Source: Ramlibacter pinisoli (lineage in GTDB: Bacteria > Pseudomonadota > Gammaproteobacteria > Burkholderiales > Burkholderiaceae_C). Taken from it: DNA of 64,000 nt. The DNA lies in assembly GCF_009758015.1 (NCBI RefSeq), contig NZ_WSEL01000009.1:496001-560000 (forward strand), given 5' to 3'. The translations under genes and the position numbers were made by a program. The notes beneath the pieces were generated by a model, which worked only from the letters and a program-made list of their open reading frames with translations, did no database searches and was not told where the DNA came from. Below, one piece after another: positions 37,877 through 49,275 of the stretch. How positions within the stretch are numbered: the first letter of the stretch is position 1; every line of letters starts with the position of its first letter.

Positions 37877-39052
37877 GTGAAAAACGACCCGGACGATTAT
37901 GTCATCCGCATGCACGCCTCGCCGGCAGAGATCCCGGCGCGGGACTGGAACGAACTGCTCGCGCAGCAGGACGCGCCGACGCCGTTCATGCGCCACGAGT
38001 ACCTGTGCGCCCTGCAGGACAGCGGCAGCGCGACGCCCGAGACGGGCTGGCAGTCCAGCTTCGTGACGCTGCGGCGCGGCGGGACGCTGCTGGCGGCCTG
38101 CGCGCTGTATGGCAAGAGCCATTCCTACGGCGAGTACGTGTTCGACTGGGCCTGGGCCAACGCCCACGAGCAGCACGGACTGGCCTACTACCCCAAGGGA
38201 CTGGTCGCCGTGCCGTTCACGCCGGTGCCCGGCTCGCGCCTGCTGGCACGCGACGACAACGCGCGGCGCGTGCTGGCCGAGGGGCTGGTGCAGCTGTGCC
38301 GGCAGCAGGAGCTGTCGTCGCTGCACCTGCTGTTCCTGTCCGACGCCGACGTGCGCGCCTGCGAGGCCGCGGGCCTGATGGCCCGGCACACTGTCCAGTT
38401 CCACTGGATGAGCCAGGGCTGGCCCACGTTCGATGCCTTCCTGGCCAGCCTGGCGCAGGACAAGCGCAAGAAGATCCGGCAGGAACGGCGCAAGGTGCAG
38501 GAGGCGGGCGTCACCTTCCGGGCACTGCACGGCGCGCAGATCCGGCAGGCCGACTGGGACTTCTTCTACCGCTGCTACGAACGCACCTACCGCGAGCACG
38601 GCAACCCGCCCTACCTGAAGCGGGCGTTCTTCCGCACCATGGCGCGGGACCTGCCCGACAACTGGCTGCTGTTCATCGCGCAGCGCGCGGGCCGGGACAT
38701 CGCCTGCAGCCTCATCGCCCTGGGCAACGGCCCCGACGGGCGTCCGGACGTGGCCTACGGCCGCTACTGGGGCGCGCTCGAACGCGTCGACTGCCTGCAC
38801 TTCGAGGCCTGCTATTACCAGCCGCTCCAGTGGTGCATCGAGCACGGCGTCCCGCGCTTCGAGGGTGGCGCCCAGGGCGAGCACAAGATGGCCCGGGCCC
38901 TCATGCCCGTGATGACGCACAGCGCGCACTGGCTCGCGCACCCGGCGTTCGCCGACGCCGTCGAGCGGTTCCTCGAGCGCGAGGGCGCCGGCATCGGCCA
39001 GTACCTGGACCACCTGCAGGACCGCTCGCCGTTCCGCCGCGAGCCAGCCTGA
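37877..39052 (+). CDS. DUF482/GNAT-like (FemAB-type) N-acyltransferase
   Basis: A 391-residue protein of the COG3146/DUF482 family, GNAT fold. Family landmarks: TPFMRHEYLCALQDSGSA, YVFDWAWANAHEQHGLAYYPK, DKRKKIRQERRKVQEAGV, FFYRCYERTYREHGNPPYL, and GAQGEHKMARALMP near the end. The frame opens with TTG at 37868. GTG at 37877 is preferred because AAGGG sits 12 bases upstream. An internal ATG at 37910 is also possible. It starts 8 bases from the opposed nadE start, so each promoter lies inside the other gene. The substrate is unknown. Confidence 0.85.
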   Translation: MKNDPDDYVIRMHASPAEIPARDWNELLAQQDAPTPFMRHEYLCALQDSGSATPETGWQSSFVTLRRGGTLLAACALYGKSHSYGEYVFDWAWANAHEQHGLAYYPKGLVAVPFTPVPGSRLLARDDNARRVLAEGLVQLCRQQELSSLHLLFLSDADVRACEAAGLMARHTVQFHWMSQGWPTFDAFLASLAQDKRKKIRQERRKVQEAGVTFRALHGAQIRQADWDFFYRCYERTYREHGNPPYLKRAFFRTMARDLPDNWLLFIAQRAGRDIACSLIALGNGPDGRPDVAYGRYWGALERVDCLHFEACYYQPLQWCIEHGVPRFEGGAQGEHKMARALMPVMTHSAHWLAHPAFADAVERFLEREGAGIGQYLDHLQDRSPFRREPA

Positions 39053-39070
39053 GCGACTCTCGCCATGCAA

Positions 39071-39092
39071 AAGGCCGGGCGAACCCGGCCTT
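39071..39092. terminator. Bidirectional terminator between convergent genes
   Basis: A 9-bp stem AAGGCCGGG/CCCGGCCTT with a CGAA loop and T-rich flank lies between the DUF482 gene and ppa. Confidence 0.85.
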
Positions 39093-39117
39093 CTTCATGC
39101 GTGCCGACCGAGGGGAC

Positions 39118-39663
39118 TCAGGCCTTCGCGCCGTGCGCCTTCTGGTAGTTGGCGATCCCGTCCAGCACTTCCTGGCGAGCCGACTCGGGGCCTTCCCAGC
39201 CGAGCACCTTGACCCACTTGTTGGGCTCGAGGTCCTTGTAGTGCTCGAAGAAGTGCGCGATGGTCTTCAGGCGCAGCGGATTCAGGTCCTCGGGCTTCTG
39301 CCACTGGGTGTAGATCGCCAGCACCTTGTCGACCGGAACGGCGAGTACCTTGGCGTCGTCGCCGGCCTCGTCCTGCATCTTCAGGATGCCGATCGGACGG
39401 CAGTTGACCACCACGCCCGGGATCAGGGGCACCGGCGTGATCACGAGCACGTCGACCGGGTCGCCGTCACCGCTGATGGTGCGCGGCACATAGCCGTAGT
39501 TGGTCGGGTAGTGCATGGACGTGCTCATGAAGCGGTCCACGAAGATGGCGCCAGTTTCCTTGTCGACCTCGTACTTGACGGGGTCGGCGTTCATCGGGAT
39601 CTCGATGATCACGTTGAACGATTCGGGAACATTCTTGCCGGGGGTGACGTTGTCGAGGGACAT
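39118..39663 (-). CDS. ppa: Soluble inorganic pyrophosphatase (family I)
   Basis: A 181-residue cytosolic enzyme hydrolysing pyrophosphate. The active-site signature DGDPVDVLV is intact, with [16 protein letters not shown] and [11 protein letters not shown] upstream. Start [14 protein letters not shown]. It is transcribed divergently from the membrane proton-pumping pyrophosphatase at 39891. Confidence 0.96.
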   Translation of the reverse strand: MSLDNVTPGKNVPESFNVIIEIPMNADPVKYEVDKETGAIFVDRFMSTSMHYPTNYGYVPRTISGDGDPVDVLVITPVPLIPGVVVNCRPIGILKMQDEAGDDAKVLAVPVDKVLAIYTQWQKPEDLNPLRLKTIAHFFEHYKDLEPNKWVKVLGWEGPESARQEVLDGIANYQKAHGAKA

Positions 39664-39890
39664 GGGGAACTGCCTGGGATGGTGGGGAACACTCGGGATT
39701 AACCCTGATTTTACTTTCGCGGGGCTTGCTTGCCCGCAACTCGACATAGGCCTGCCACATTCCTTCCCGTATAGTCCGCGCGTTGGCCAATCGGGTCTCC
39801 GCCGTGGAGTGCCGCGAGGAAGCAACGCAGCGGGGGCTCCGCTTGCGTGGCGCCTCCTCCAAGCAAAGCAATGTGTAGGAGATCGAAGAA
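39664..39890. promoter_or_regulatory. Divergent promoter region of ppa and hppA
   Basis: Between the two pyrophosphatase genes. TATAGT at 39770-39775 is a likely -10 for hppA. The 110-base leader after it contains a G/C hairpin (ACGCAGCGG...CCGCTTGCGT near 39812-39836) and the ribosome site AGGAG before the ATG. No known riboswitch class was recognised. Confidence 0.45.
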
Positions 39891-42026
<2,136 letters not shown>

Positions 42027-42048
42027 CGGCGCCCCTCCCGCGCCCGCA

Positions 42049-42072
42049 GGGCCCGCTCCGGCGGGCCTTTTT
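42049..42072 (+). terminator. Terminator after hppA
   Basis: The stem GGCCCGC/GCGGGCC with a TCCG loop is followed by five T residues, directly after the hppA stop and overlapping the end of the convergent TetR gene. Confidence 0.88.
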
Positions 42073-42662
42073 CATGGGTGCTCGGCCGCGACCGCGCGCA
42101 CCAGCTGCGCGGCCGGCGCCACCAGGTCGCCCAGGCGGTCGACCCGGTCGTGCTCGATGCACTCGAGCACCAGTTCGTTGATGCCGCCCACCACCACCAT
42201 GGCCATCTGCCCGGACAAGGGCGGTCCCTTGCGGTCGGCGCCGTTCACCACGTCCAGCACCAGGGCGGCAATTTCGCGGTTGACGCGCCGCCGCGCCGCC
42301 AGCCCTGCCGGACCAAGGCCCAGGATCTCGATGTACAGGGTGCGCAGCAGCACCGGATTGGCGGCCATCGCCTGCAGGTAGGCGGCCAGCGCGCGCTCCA
42401 CCTGCGTCGGCCAGGGGTGCGCGGGATCGATGGCATCGCGCAGGACTTTCAGCGCGTTGTGGCTGGCCGCCTCGAACAGGGCGACCAGGCATTCCGCCTT
42501 GCCTTCGAAGTGCTCGTAGAACGTGCGGCGCGAAACACTGGCCTCGCCCACGATGTCGGCGATGGTGGTCGCGGCATAGCCGTTGCGCGCGACGGCGTGC
42601 GCCATGCCTTCCAAGAGGCGGCTGCGGTGCTCGGACGGGAGGGACGGAAGGGGCACGGCCAT
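42072..42662 (-). CDS. TetR-family transcriptional repressor
   Basis: A 196-residue regulator with the N-terminal helix-turn-helix (NGYAATTIADIVGEASVSRRTFYEHFEGKAECLVALF) and a C-terminal ligand domain of about 130 residues. The ATG at 42662 (MAVPLPSLPSEHRSR) is chosen because an upstream in-frame ATG would extend into the operator area. It is transcribed divergently from the metal-dependent hydrolase at 42764 and two palindromes lie between, so it probably controls both itself and that gene. Confidence 0.9.
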   Translation of the reverse strand: MAVPLPSLPSEHRSRLLEGMAHAVARNGYAATTIADIVGEASVSRRTFYEHFEGKAECLVALFEAASHNALKVLRDAIDPAHPWPTQVERALAAYLQAMAANPVLLRTLYIEILGLGPAGLAARRRVNREIAALVLDVVNGADRKGPPLSGQMAMVVVGGINELVLECIEHDRVDRLGDLVAPAAQLVRAVAAEHP

Positions 42663-42687
42663 GCGCCATTGTCGGCGTGGCACGAAC

Positions 42688-42705
42688 TGGTACTTGACAG
42701 TACCA
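42688..42705. promoter_or_regulatory. Palindromic operator 1 for the TetR regulator
   Basis: TGGTACTTGACAGTACCA is a perfect 7-bp inverted repeat with a 4-base spacer, 26 bases upstream of the TetR ATG. It contains TTGACA, a consensus -35, so repressor binding would block the plus-strand promoter. Confidence 0.8.
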
Positions 42706-42732
42706 AGCGGCCCGCGCCATCATCCCGGGCTC

Positions 42733-42748
42733 GGTACGACCCAGTACC
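42733..42748. promoter_or_regulatory. Palindromic operator 2 for the TetR regulator
   Basis: GGTACGACCCAGTACC repeats the GGTAC-N6-GTACC plan of operator 1, with centres 44 bases apart (about four helical turns), just before the hydrolase start at 42764. Confidence 0.72.
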
Positions 42749-42763
42749 ACCACCATCTCCCAC

Positions 42764-43582
42764 ATGACAGACCTCGTCGTCCGCCGCCTGCTCGTCGACA
42801 TGGAACAGCCCATCGAGCGCCACTGGTGCGCCGGGGACGCGTTCCGCACCGCGTTCTTCGATGCCCTCTCGATGAGCTTTCCGCTCGGCGAGCAGTTCTT
42901 CATCGACTCGGTCCGTGACGGCTTCAAGGCGTTGCCGCCCGACCAGCAGGCGCACTTCCAGTCCGAGGTGCAGGGCTTCATCGGCCAGGAAGCCACGCAC
43001 CGCCGGCTGCACGACCTGTACAACCAGCACCTCGCCCGCCGCGGGTTCGTCAACCACTGGGAGGTGCGGGCGCGCCAGCGGTTGCAGCTGATGCAGGGAG
43101 TGGACGTGCGTCACTGGCTGGCGATCACGGCTGCCAACGAGCACTTCACGGCCATCTTCGCCGACTGGATGCTGCGCAACCCCGACCTGCTGGGGGACCG
43201 CGACCCGCGCCTGGCCACGCTCTGGCTGTGGCACAGCGCCGAGGAATCCGAGCACAAGAACACCGCCTTCGACCTGTACCAGGCCCTGGGCGGCAGCCAC
43301 GAATGGCGGGTGCGCTGGTTCCGGCGCATCACCGTCACCTTCCTGTCCGAAACCCTGCTGCAGACCGCGCGCAACCTGCGCCACGACGGGACGCTGTGGC
43401 GCTGGAGCACCTGGAAGAGTGCGGCGTCCTACCTGTTCGGGCGGCGCGGGCTGGTGCGCCAGACGTTCCGGCCCTGGAAGGACTACCTGCACCCCGACTT
43501 CCACCCGTCCCGGCACGACGGTGCGGCCGCCGAGCGCTGGCTGGCCGAGCACCGGCACGCGTACATCCCGGTCGGCCGCTGA
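42764..43582 (+). CDS. Predicted metal-dependent hydrolase (PF10118 family)
   Basis: A 272-residue protein of the PF10118 family. Conserved acidic/His clusters that look like a di-metal site: GQEATHRRLHDLYN (about 80-93), ITAANEHFTAIFADW (about 122-136) and WHSAEESEHKNTAFDLYQ (about 157-174). No signal peptide. The gene is under two putative TetR operators. Families of this fold are ferritin-like in pattern, and the true activity is unproved. Confidence 0.85.
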   Translation: MTDLVVRRLLVDMEQPIERHWCAGDAFRTAFFDALSMSFPLGEQFFIDSVRDGFKALPPDQQAHFQSEVQGFIGQEATHRRLHDLYNQHLARRGFVNHWEVRARQRLQLMQGVDVRHWLAITAANEHFTAIFADWMLRNPDLLGDRDPRLATLWLWHSAEESEHKNTAFDLYQALGGSHEWRVRWFRRITVTFLSETLLQTARNLRHDGTLWRWSTWKSAASYLFGRRGLVRQTFRPWKDYLHPDFHPSRHDGAAAERWLAEHRHAYIPVGR

Positions 43583-43646
43583 CCCGCGCAGCGCCCCGCC
43601 GCGGGCGCCTTGCTCCTTGCACAGCGGCATGTCGCAAAATCGCGGG

Positions 43647-45080
43647 ATGCAACTCCACTACATCGGCAACAGCGGCCAGCGCTCGGCGTCGGGCCGCACC
43701 ATCCCCGTGATCGATCCGTCCGACGGCCAGCCGTTCGACGAACTCCAGCGCGGCGGCCCCGAAGACATCGACGCCGCGGTCAAGGCCGCGCGCCAGTGCT
43801 ACGACGGGGTCTGGAGCAAGCTCAGTGGCGCCGAGCGCGGTCGCCTGCTGATGCGCCTGTCGGCCAAGGTGGCCGAGCATGCAGAGGAACTGGCCGCGAT
43901 CGAGCAGCGTGACTGCGGCAAGCCCACCAAGCAGGCCCGCGCCGATGCCCTGGCCCTGGTGCGCTACTTCGAGTTCTATGCCGGCGCCTGCGACAAGCTG
44001 CACGGCGACACCATCCCCTACCTGGACGGCTACAGCGTCCTCACCTGGCGCGAGCCGCACGGCGTCACCGGGCACGTGATCCCCTGGAACTACCCGATGC
44101 AGATCTTCGGCCGCAGCGTCGGCGGCGCCCTGGCGGCCGGCAACGTCTGCGTGGTCAAGCCCTCGGAAGACGCCTGCCTGTCCCTGCTGCGGGTCGCGCA
44201 GCTCGCGGCGGAGGTCGGCTTCCCGGCCGGGGCCATCAACATCGTCACCGGCTTCGGGCACGAGGTCGGCGACGCACTGGCTCGGCACCCCGACATCGAC
44301 CACATCAGCTTCACCGGCAGTCCCCGCGTCGGCACGCTGATCCAGCAGGTGGCGGCCGAGCGGCACTGCCCGGTGACGCTGGAGCTGGGCGGCAAGAGCC
44401 CGCAGATCCTGTTCGACGACGCCGACCTCGACGCCGCGCTGCCGATGGTGATCAACGCCATCGTGCAGAACGCCGGCCAGACCTGCTCGGCCGGCTCGCG
44501 CCTGCTGGTGCAGCAATCGATCTACGAGCCCCTGCTCGACCGGCTGGGCGGCCTGTTCGCCAACCTGCGCGTGGGCCCCGCCGCGATGGACCTCGACGTC
44601 GGCCCCCTGATCCGGGCCAGCCAGCAGCAGCGCGTCTGGGATTTCCTGTCCGATGCCCAGGTCGCCGCCATCCCCATGGTGGCCCAGGGCCAGATCGTCG
44701 ACGAGGCGCCCGACACCGGGTACTACCAGGCCCCCACCCTGCTGCGTGACGTGCCGGTCACGCACCGGCTGGCGCAGGAGGAGGTGTTCGGCCCCGTGCT
44801 GGCCGCGATGCCCTTCCAGAACGAGGACGAGGCCGTGCAACTGGCCAACGCCACCCAGTTCGGCCTGGTGGCCGGCATCTGGACGCGCGACGGCGGGCGC
44901 CAGCTGCGCATGGCCCGGCGCGTCAAGAGCGGCCAGGTGTTCATCAACAACTACGGCGCCGGCGGCGGCGTCGAACTGCCGTTCGGCGGCGTCAAGTCCT
45001 CCGGCTACGGCCGCGAGAAGGGCTTCGAGGCGCTGTACGGCTTCACCACCCTCAAGACCGTGGCCATCCGGCACGGCTGA
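43647..45080 (+). CDS. Aldehyde dehydrogenase family protein
   Basis: A 477-residue NAD(P)-dependent aldehyde dehydrogenase. The general-base Glu lies in LELGGKSPQ, and the nucleophile Cys in NAGQTCSAGSRL. Also present are PWNYPMQIF and EVFGPVLAAMPF. It resembles the betaine/aminobutyraldehyde dehydrogenase branch. Start MQLHYIGNSGQ. Followed after 28 bases by an SDR gene, probably one transcript. With the TetR-controlled hydrolase upstream it may form a small oxidation pathway of unknown substrate. Confidence 0.92.
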   Translation: MQLHYIGNSGQRSASGRTIPVIDPSDGQPFDELQRGGPEDIDAAVKAARQCYDGVWSKLSGAERGRLLMRLSAKVAEHAEELAAIEQRDCGKPTKQARADALALVRYFEFYAGACDKLHGDTIPYLDGYSVLTWREPHGVTGHVIPWNYPMQIFGRSVGGALAAGNVCVVKPSEDACLSLLRVAQLAAEVGFPAGAINIVTGFGHEVGDALARHPDIDHISFTGSPRVGTLIQQVAAERHCPVTLELGGKSPQILFDDADLDAALPMVINAIVQNAGQTCSAGSRLLVQQSIYEPLLDRLGGLFANLRVGPAAMDLDVGPLIRASQQQRVWDFLSDAQVAAIPMVAQGQIVDEAPDTGYYQAPTLLRDVPVTHRLAQEEVFGPVLAAMPFQNEDEAVQLANATQFGLVAGIWTRDGGRQLRMARRVKSGQVFINNYGAGGGVELPFGGVKSSGYGREKGFEALYGFTTLKTVAIRHG

Positions 45081-45108
45081 CGACCGAACGGGAACAGGAG
45101 ACACACAC

Positions 45109-45870
45109 ATGCGAGTCCAGGACAAATCCATCATCGTCACCGGCGCCGCCCAGGGCATCGGGGAAGGCATCGCCAGGCGGCTGGCGCAGGAAGGCGCCAG
45201 GGTCATCGTGAACGACCTCAATGCCGACCTCGGCGAGAAAGTGGTCGCCGCCATTCGAGCCGCCGGTGGCCAGGCATCGTTCTTCCGCGCCGACGTCACC
45301 AGGTCAGCCGACGTGAAGGCGCTGGTGCAGGCCGCCGTCGACCGCCACGGCAAGCTCGACGCCATGGTGAACAACGCCGGCTGGACCCACCGCAACCGCC
45401 CCGCGCTGGAAGTGAGCGAGGACGAGTTCGACAAGGTGTATGCCATCAACATGAAGAGCATCTACCTGTCGACCATCCATGCGGTGCCGGCCTTCCGCGC
45501 CAACAAGGGCGGCAGCTTCATCAACATCGCCTCCACCGCCGGCGTGCGGCCGCGGCCCGGCCTCACCTGGTACAACGGTTCCAAGGGCGCGGTCATCACC
45601 ACCAGCAAGTCGCTGGCCGCCGAGTTCGGCCCCGACAACATCCGCGTGAACTGCATCAACCCGGTGTTCAACCCCGACACCGGCCTGTCGGCCGAGTTCG
45701 CCGGCGGCCCGGTCGACGAGGAGCGCAAGGCCAGGTTCCGCGCCACCATCCCGCTCGGCCGCTTCTCCACCGCGCTCGACGTGGCCAATGCCGCGCTGTA
45801 CCTCGCCAGCGACGAGGCGGCGTTCATCTCGGGCGTCTGCATCGAGGTCGACGGCGCGCGCTGCGTCTGA
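45109..45870 (+). CDS. Short-chain dehydrogenase/reductase
   Basis: A 253-residue classical SDR. Cofactor motif [16 protein letters not shown] ([10 protein letters not shown]), Ser-Tyr-Lys triad in [23 protein letters not shown], and C-terminal CIEVDGAR. A strong ACAGGAG site precedes ATG 45109. It is located directly after the aldehyde dehydrogenase gene and ahead of the molybdenum cofactor genes. An Asp after the second beta strand (VNDLNA) suggests NAD preference. Confidence 0.92.
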   Translation: MRVQDKSIIVTGAAQGIGEGIARRLAQEGARVIVNDLNADLGEKVVAAIRAAGGQASFFRADVTRSADVKALVQAAVDRHGKLDAMVNNAGWTHRNRPALEVSEDEFDKVYAINMKSIYLSTIHAVPAFRANKGGSFINIASTAGVRPRPGLTWYNGSKGAVITTSKSLAAEFGPDNIRVNCINPVFNPDTGLSAEFAGGPVDEERKARFRATIPLGRFSTALDVANAALYLASDEAAFISGVCIEVDGARCV

Positions 45871-45952
45871 CCCCGGCAAGACCGCGGTGCCCCTGCGGCC
45901 GGCCGCGCCGCAGGCCGGTCCGCCGGCGCCGCTGCGGCACAATCCACGGTTG

Positions 45953-47068
45953 ATGGCCGAGCGCGTGATCCCCCTCGTCGACCAGCGCGGTGCCGCGCTG
46001 GCTGCCCGCCTGCCCGCCACCCCCGTGGCCGCCACCGGGCAGTTGCGCGACACGCTGGCGCGGCCGCTGCGCGACCTGCGCATCAGCGTCACCGACCGCT
46101 GCAACTTCCGCTGCAGCTATTGCATGCCCAAGGAAGTCTTCACCAAGGACTACCCGTACCTGCCGCATGCGGACCTGCTGAGCTTCGAGGAGATCACCCG
46201 CCTGGCGCGGCAGTTCGTCGCCCACGGGGTGCACAAGATCCGGCTCACCGGCGGGGAACCGCTGCTGCGCAAGAACATCGAGATCCTGGTGGCGCAACTC
46301 GCCCAACTGCGCACGGTGGACGGCGAGCCGGTGGAACTGGCGCTCACCACCAACGGGTCGCTGCTGGCGCGCAAGGCCCGGGCCCTGAAGGACGCTGGCC
46401 TGCAGCGCGTCACGGTCAGCCTCGACGGGCTCGACGATGCCGTGTTCCGAAGCATGAACGACGTCGACTTCCCGGTCGCCCAGGTCCTCGACGGCATCCA
46501 GGCCGCGCGCGAGGCCGGGCTGGGCCCGGTGAAGGTCAACATGGTCGTGCAGCGCGGCACCAATGAACACGAGATCCTGCCGATGGCACGCCATTTCCGC
46601 GGCACCGGCATCGTGTTGCGCTTCATCGAGTACATGGACGTGGGCGCGACCAATGGCTGGAAGATGGACCAGGTGCTGCCGTCGGCCGAGATTGTGCGCC
46701 GCCTGGATGCCGAGTTCCCGCTGCAGGCGCTGGATGCCACCGCCCCCGGCGAGACCGCCGGGCGCTGGGCCTACCGCGACGGCGCCGGCGAGGTGGGCGT
46801 CATCAGCAGCGTCACCCAGGCCTTCTGCGCCAGCTGCAACCGGGCCCGCCTGTCCACTGAAGGGCAGCTGTACCTGTGCCTGTTCGCCACCCAGGGCCAC
46901 GACCTGCGTGGCCTGCTGCGCGGCGGCGCCTCCGACGCCGACCTGGCCTCGGCCATCGGCCACATCTGGCAGGACCGCGGCGATCGCTATTCCGAACTGC
47001 GCGGCCAACTGCCGCCCGACGCCGGCGGCGGCCGCCGCCGTGTCGAAATGAGCTACATCGGCGGCTGA
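45953..47068 (+). CDS. moaA: GTP 3',8-cyclase (molybdenum cofactor)
   Basis: A 371-residue radical SAM enzyme converting GTP to the cyclic precursor of molybdopterin with MoaC. N-terminal SAM cluster CNFRCSYC, second C-terminal cluster [19 protein letters not shown], and the functionally required C-terminal Gly-Gly (SYIGG). A 35-residue N-terminal extension precedes [10 protein letters not shown]. Followed directly by mobA. Confidence 0.96.
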   Translation: MAERVIPLVDQRGAALAARLPATPVAATGQLRDTLARPLRDLRISVTDRCNFRCSYCMPKEVFTKDYPYLPHADLLSFEEITRLARQFVAHGVHKIRLTGGEPLLRKNIEILVAQLAQLRTVDGEPVELALTTNGSLLARKARALKDAGLQRVTVSLDGLDDAVFRSMNDVDFPVAQVLDGIQAAREAGLGPVKVNMVVQRGTNEHEILPMARHFRGTGIVLRFIEYMDVGATNGWKMDQVLPSAEIVRRLDAEFPLQALDATAPGETAGRWAYRDGAGEVGVISSVTQAFCASCNRARLSTEGQLYLCLFATQGHDLRGLLRGGASDADLASAIGHIWQDRGDRYSELRGQLPPDAGGGRRRVEMSYIGG

Positions 47069-47680
47069 ATGCCCATCAGTGACGACATCACCGGCCTCGT
47101 GCTGGCCGGCGGCCGCGGCTCCCGCATGGGCGGGGTCGACAAGGGCCTGCAGAACTTCAACGGCGTGCCGCTGGCCCTGCACACGCTGCTGCGCCTGCAG
47201 CCGCAGGTAGGCGACCTCCTGGTCAACGCCAACCGCAACCTGGCGGCGTACGAGTCGTTCGGCGCCCCGGTCTGGCCCGACGCCCTGCCCGACTTCGCGG
47301 GCCCGCTGGCCGGCTTCCTGGCCGGGCTGGAGCAATGCGCCACGCCCTGGCTGGTCACCGTCCCCTGCGACACGCCGCTGTTCCCGGTCGACCTGGTGGC
47401 GCGGCTGGCCCAGGCTGCCGACGCCCACGACGCCGAGATCGCGATGGCGAGCGGCCCCGAGCAGGACGGGCAGCTGCGCACCCAGCCGGTGTTCTGCCTG
47501 CTGCGCCGCGAGCTGCTGGAAAGCCTGGTCCGCTTCACCCACGAGGGCGGCCGCAAGATCGACGCCTGGACGGCGCAGCACCACACGGTGACGGTCCCCT
47601 TCGACGCCCCGGGTGACGACCCGCGCGCCTTCTTCAACGCCAACACCCTGGCCGAGCTGCGGATCCTGGAGGGGCGGTGA
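47069..47680 (+). CDS. mobA: Molybdenum cofactor guanylyltransferase
   Basis: A 203-residue nucleotidyltransferase attaching GMP to molybdopterin for DMSO-reductase-family enzymes. Signature [19 protein letters not shown] at the N-terminus, then VPCDTPLFP. It begins one base after the moaA stop, and its stop overlaps the GTG start of moeA. Confidence 0.95.
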   Translation: MPISDDITGLVLAGGRGSRMGGVDKGLQNFNGVPLALHTLLRLQPQVGDLLVNANRNLAAYESFGAPVWPDALPDFAGPLAGFLAGLEQCATPWLVTVPCDTPLFPVDLVARLAQAADAHDAEIAMASGPEQDGQLRTQPVFCLLRRELLESLVRFTHEGGRKIDAWTAQHHTVTVPFDAPGDDPRAFFNANTLAELRILEGR

Positions 47681-48948
47681 AGACGCTGGACCAGATCGCG
47701 GCCGAGCTGCAAGGCTACGACCCGCAGGCCTTGCCGGCCGCCGCGGTCAATGCCTTCCTCGATCGCCTGGCCGAACCGGTCAGCGGCGCCGAGGACGTGG
47801 CCCTGGTCGATGCGCTGGGGCGCGTGCTGGCCGCCGACGTGGTCTCGCCGTTCAGCGTCCCGCCGCACGACAACAGCGCCATGGACGGCTACGCCTTCGA
47901 CGGCGCGCAGCTGGCAGCCGATGCGCCGCTGCAGCTGCAGGTGGTCGGCACCGCGCTGGCCGGCGCTGCCTGGCAGGGCACGGTCGGTGCCGGCCAGTGC
48001 CTCAAGATCATGACCGGCGCCATCCTGCCGCCCGGCCTGGACACCGTGGTGCCGCAGGAGTTCACCCGGCCGGCGGCCGACGGCCGCGTCGAGATTCCCG
48101 CCGGCGTGCTGCGGCGCGGGGACAACCGACGCCTGGCCGGCGAGGACCTGATGGCCGGCCGGCCGGCCCTGTTGCGCGGCGAGCGCCTCGGCCCCGCCGC
48201 CTGCGGGCTGCTGGCCAGCCTGGGCCTGCCCACCGTCCGTGTCGCGCGCCGGCTGCGGGTGGCCTACTTCTCCACCGGCAACGAGATCCTCAGCCTCGGC
48301 GAGGCGCCGCGCGAAGGGGCGGTCTTCGACAGCAACCGCTACACGGTGCGCGGCCTGCTGCAGCGGCTCGGCTGCGAGGTGGTCGACCTGGGCGTGGTGC
48401 GCGACGAGCCGGCCTTGCTGGAGCAGGCTTTCCGCACCGCTGCCGCGCAGGCCGATGCGGTCATCACCAGCGGCGGAGTGAGCGTCGGCGAGGCCGACTT
48501 CACCAAGGCCATGATGAAGCAACTGGGCGACGTCGCGTTCTGGAAGATCGCCATGCGGCCGGGCCGGCCCATGGCCGTGGGCCGCATCGGCGGCTCCGTC
48601 CTGTTCGGCCTGCCGGGCAATCCGGTCGCGGTGATGGTCACGTTCCTGGCCTTCGTCCGACCCGCCCTGCTGCGCATGATGGGCTGCCGCGACACGTCCC
48701 CGCCACCTTTGCTGCGGGCGCACAGCCTCGAGCCCCTGCGCAAGAAGCCGGGCCGCACCGAATACCAGCGCGGCATCGTCAGCGCCGCGCCCGACGGCAC
48801 GCTGCAGGTGCGCACCACCGGCAACCAGGGCTCCGGGGTGCTCAGCTCCATGGTGCAGGCCAACGGCCTCATCGTGCTGCACCACGCCCAGGGGAACGTG
48901 GCCGTGGGCGACGAGGTCGACGTCATGGTGTTCGAGGGCGTGGTCTAG
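47677..48948 (+). CDS. moeA: Molybdopterin molybdenumtransferase
   Basis: A 423-residue enzyme inserting molybdenum into adenylated molybdopterin. Seen: [57 protein letters not shown] and [19 protein letters not shown] start at 47677 overlaps the mobA stop (GTGA). It completes a moaA-mobA-moeA operon. Confidence 0.96.
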   Translation: MKTLDQIAAELQGYDPQALPAAAVNAFLDRLAEPVSGAEDVALVDALGRVLAADVVSPFSVPPHDNSAMDGYAFDGAQLAADAPLQLQVVGTALAGAAWQGTVGAGQCLKIMTGAILPPGLDTVVPQEFTRPAADGRVEIPAGVLRRGDNRRLAGEDLMAGRPALLRGERLGPAACGLLASLGLPTVRVARRLRVAYFSTGNEILSLGEAPREGAVFDSNRYTVRGLLQRLGCEVVDLGVVRDEPALLEQAFRTAAAQADAVITSGGVSVGEADFTKAMMKQLGDVAFWKIAMRPGRPMAVGRIGGSVLFGLPGNPVAVMVTFLAFVRPALLRMMGCRDTSPPPLLRAHSLEPLRKKPGRTEYQRGIVSAAPDGTLQVRTTGNQGSGVLSSMVQANGLIVLHHAQGNVAVGDEVDVMVFEGVV

Positions 48949-48983
48949 GGCCGCTCGCGTCCAGCCAAGGGTGCCACGGCACC

Positions 48984-49142
48984 TCAGGCGAACATTCGCC
49001 TCGCCTCGTCCGCCAGTTCCTGGCGCTTCATGACCAGCTTGGGCAGGTCGGGGTGCATCGGGTCGATCTCGCGCAGAGCCCAGCCGTAGAACGCCTGCGA
49101 GAACGTCAGGTGGATGAAACGGATGATCTTCATGGCCGCCAT
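48984..49142 (-). CDS. Small conserved hypothetical protein
   Basis: A frame of 52 residues (MAAMKIIRFIHLTFSQAFYG... ending DEARRMFA). The composition is amphipathic, with a helix-rich C-terminal end (LPKLVMKRQELADEARR). The codon use looks genuine and it fits between moeA and the RND pump. Start is uncertain: ATG at 49142 or ATG at 49133, neither with a strong ribosome site. No function is recognised. Confidence 0.55.
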   Translation of the reverse strand: MAAMKIIRFIHLTFSQAFYGWALREIDPMHPDLPKLVMKRQELADEARRMFA

Positions 49143-49275
49143 GGTGCGGACATATGGCAGAGCCATCCGGTCAGCGCCCGGCGCGACGCCATGTCGGCAG
49201 GCAGCGCGTCACCTGTCGGACGGATTGGACACTTCCGTGGCACAGCCGCGGCGCCGCGAAGGCGGCGCGGATCGG

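Noticed and set aside
39740..39890. Fluoride or other riboswitch before hppA
   Set aside because: The leader has a hairpin, but I could not match the conserved landmarks of the fluoride or any other known class.
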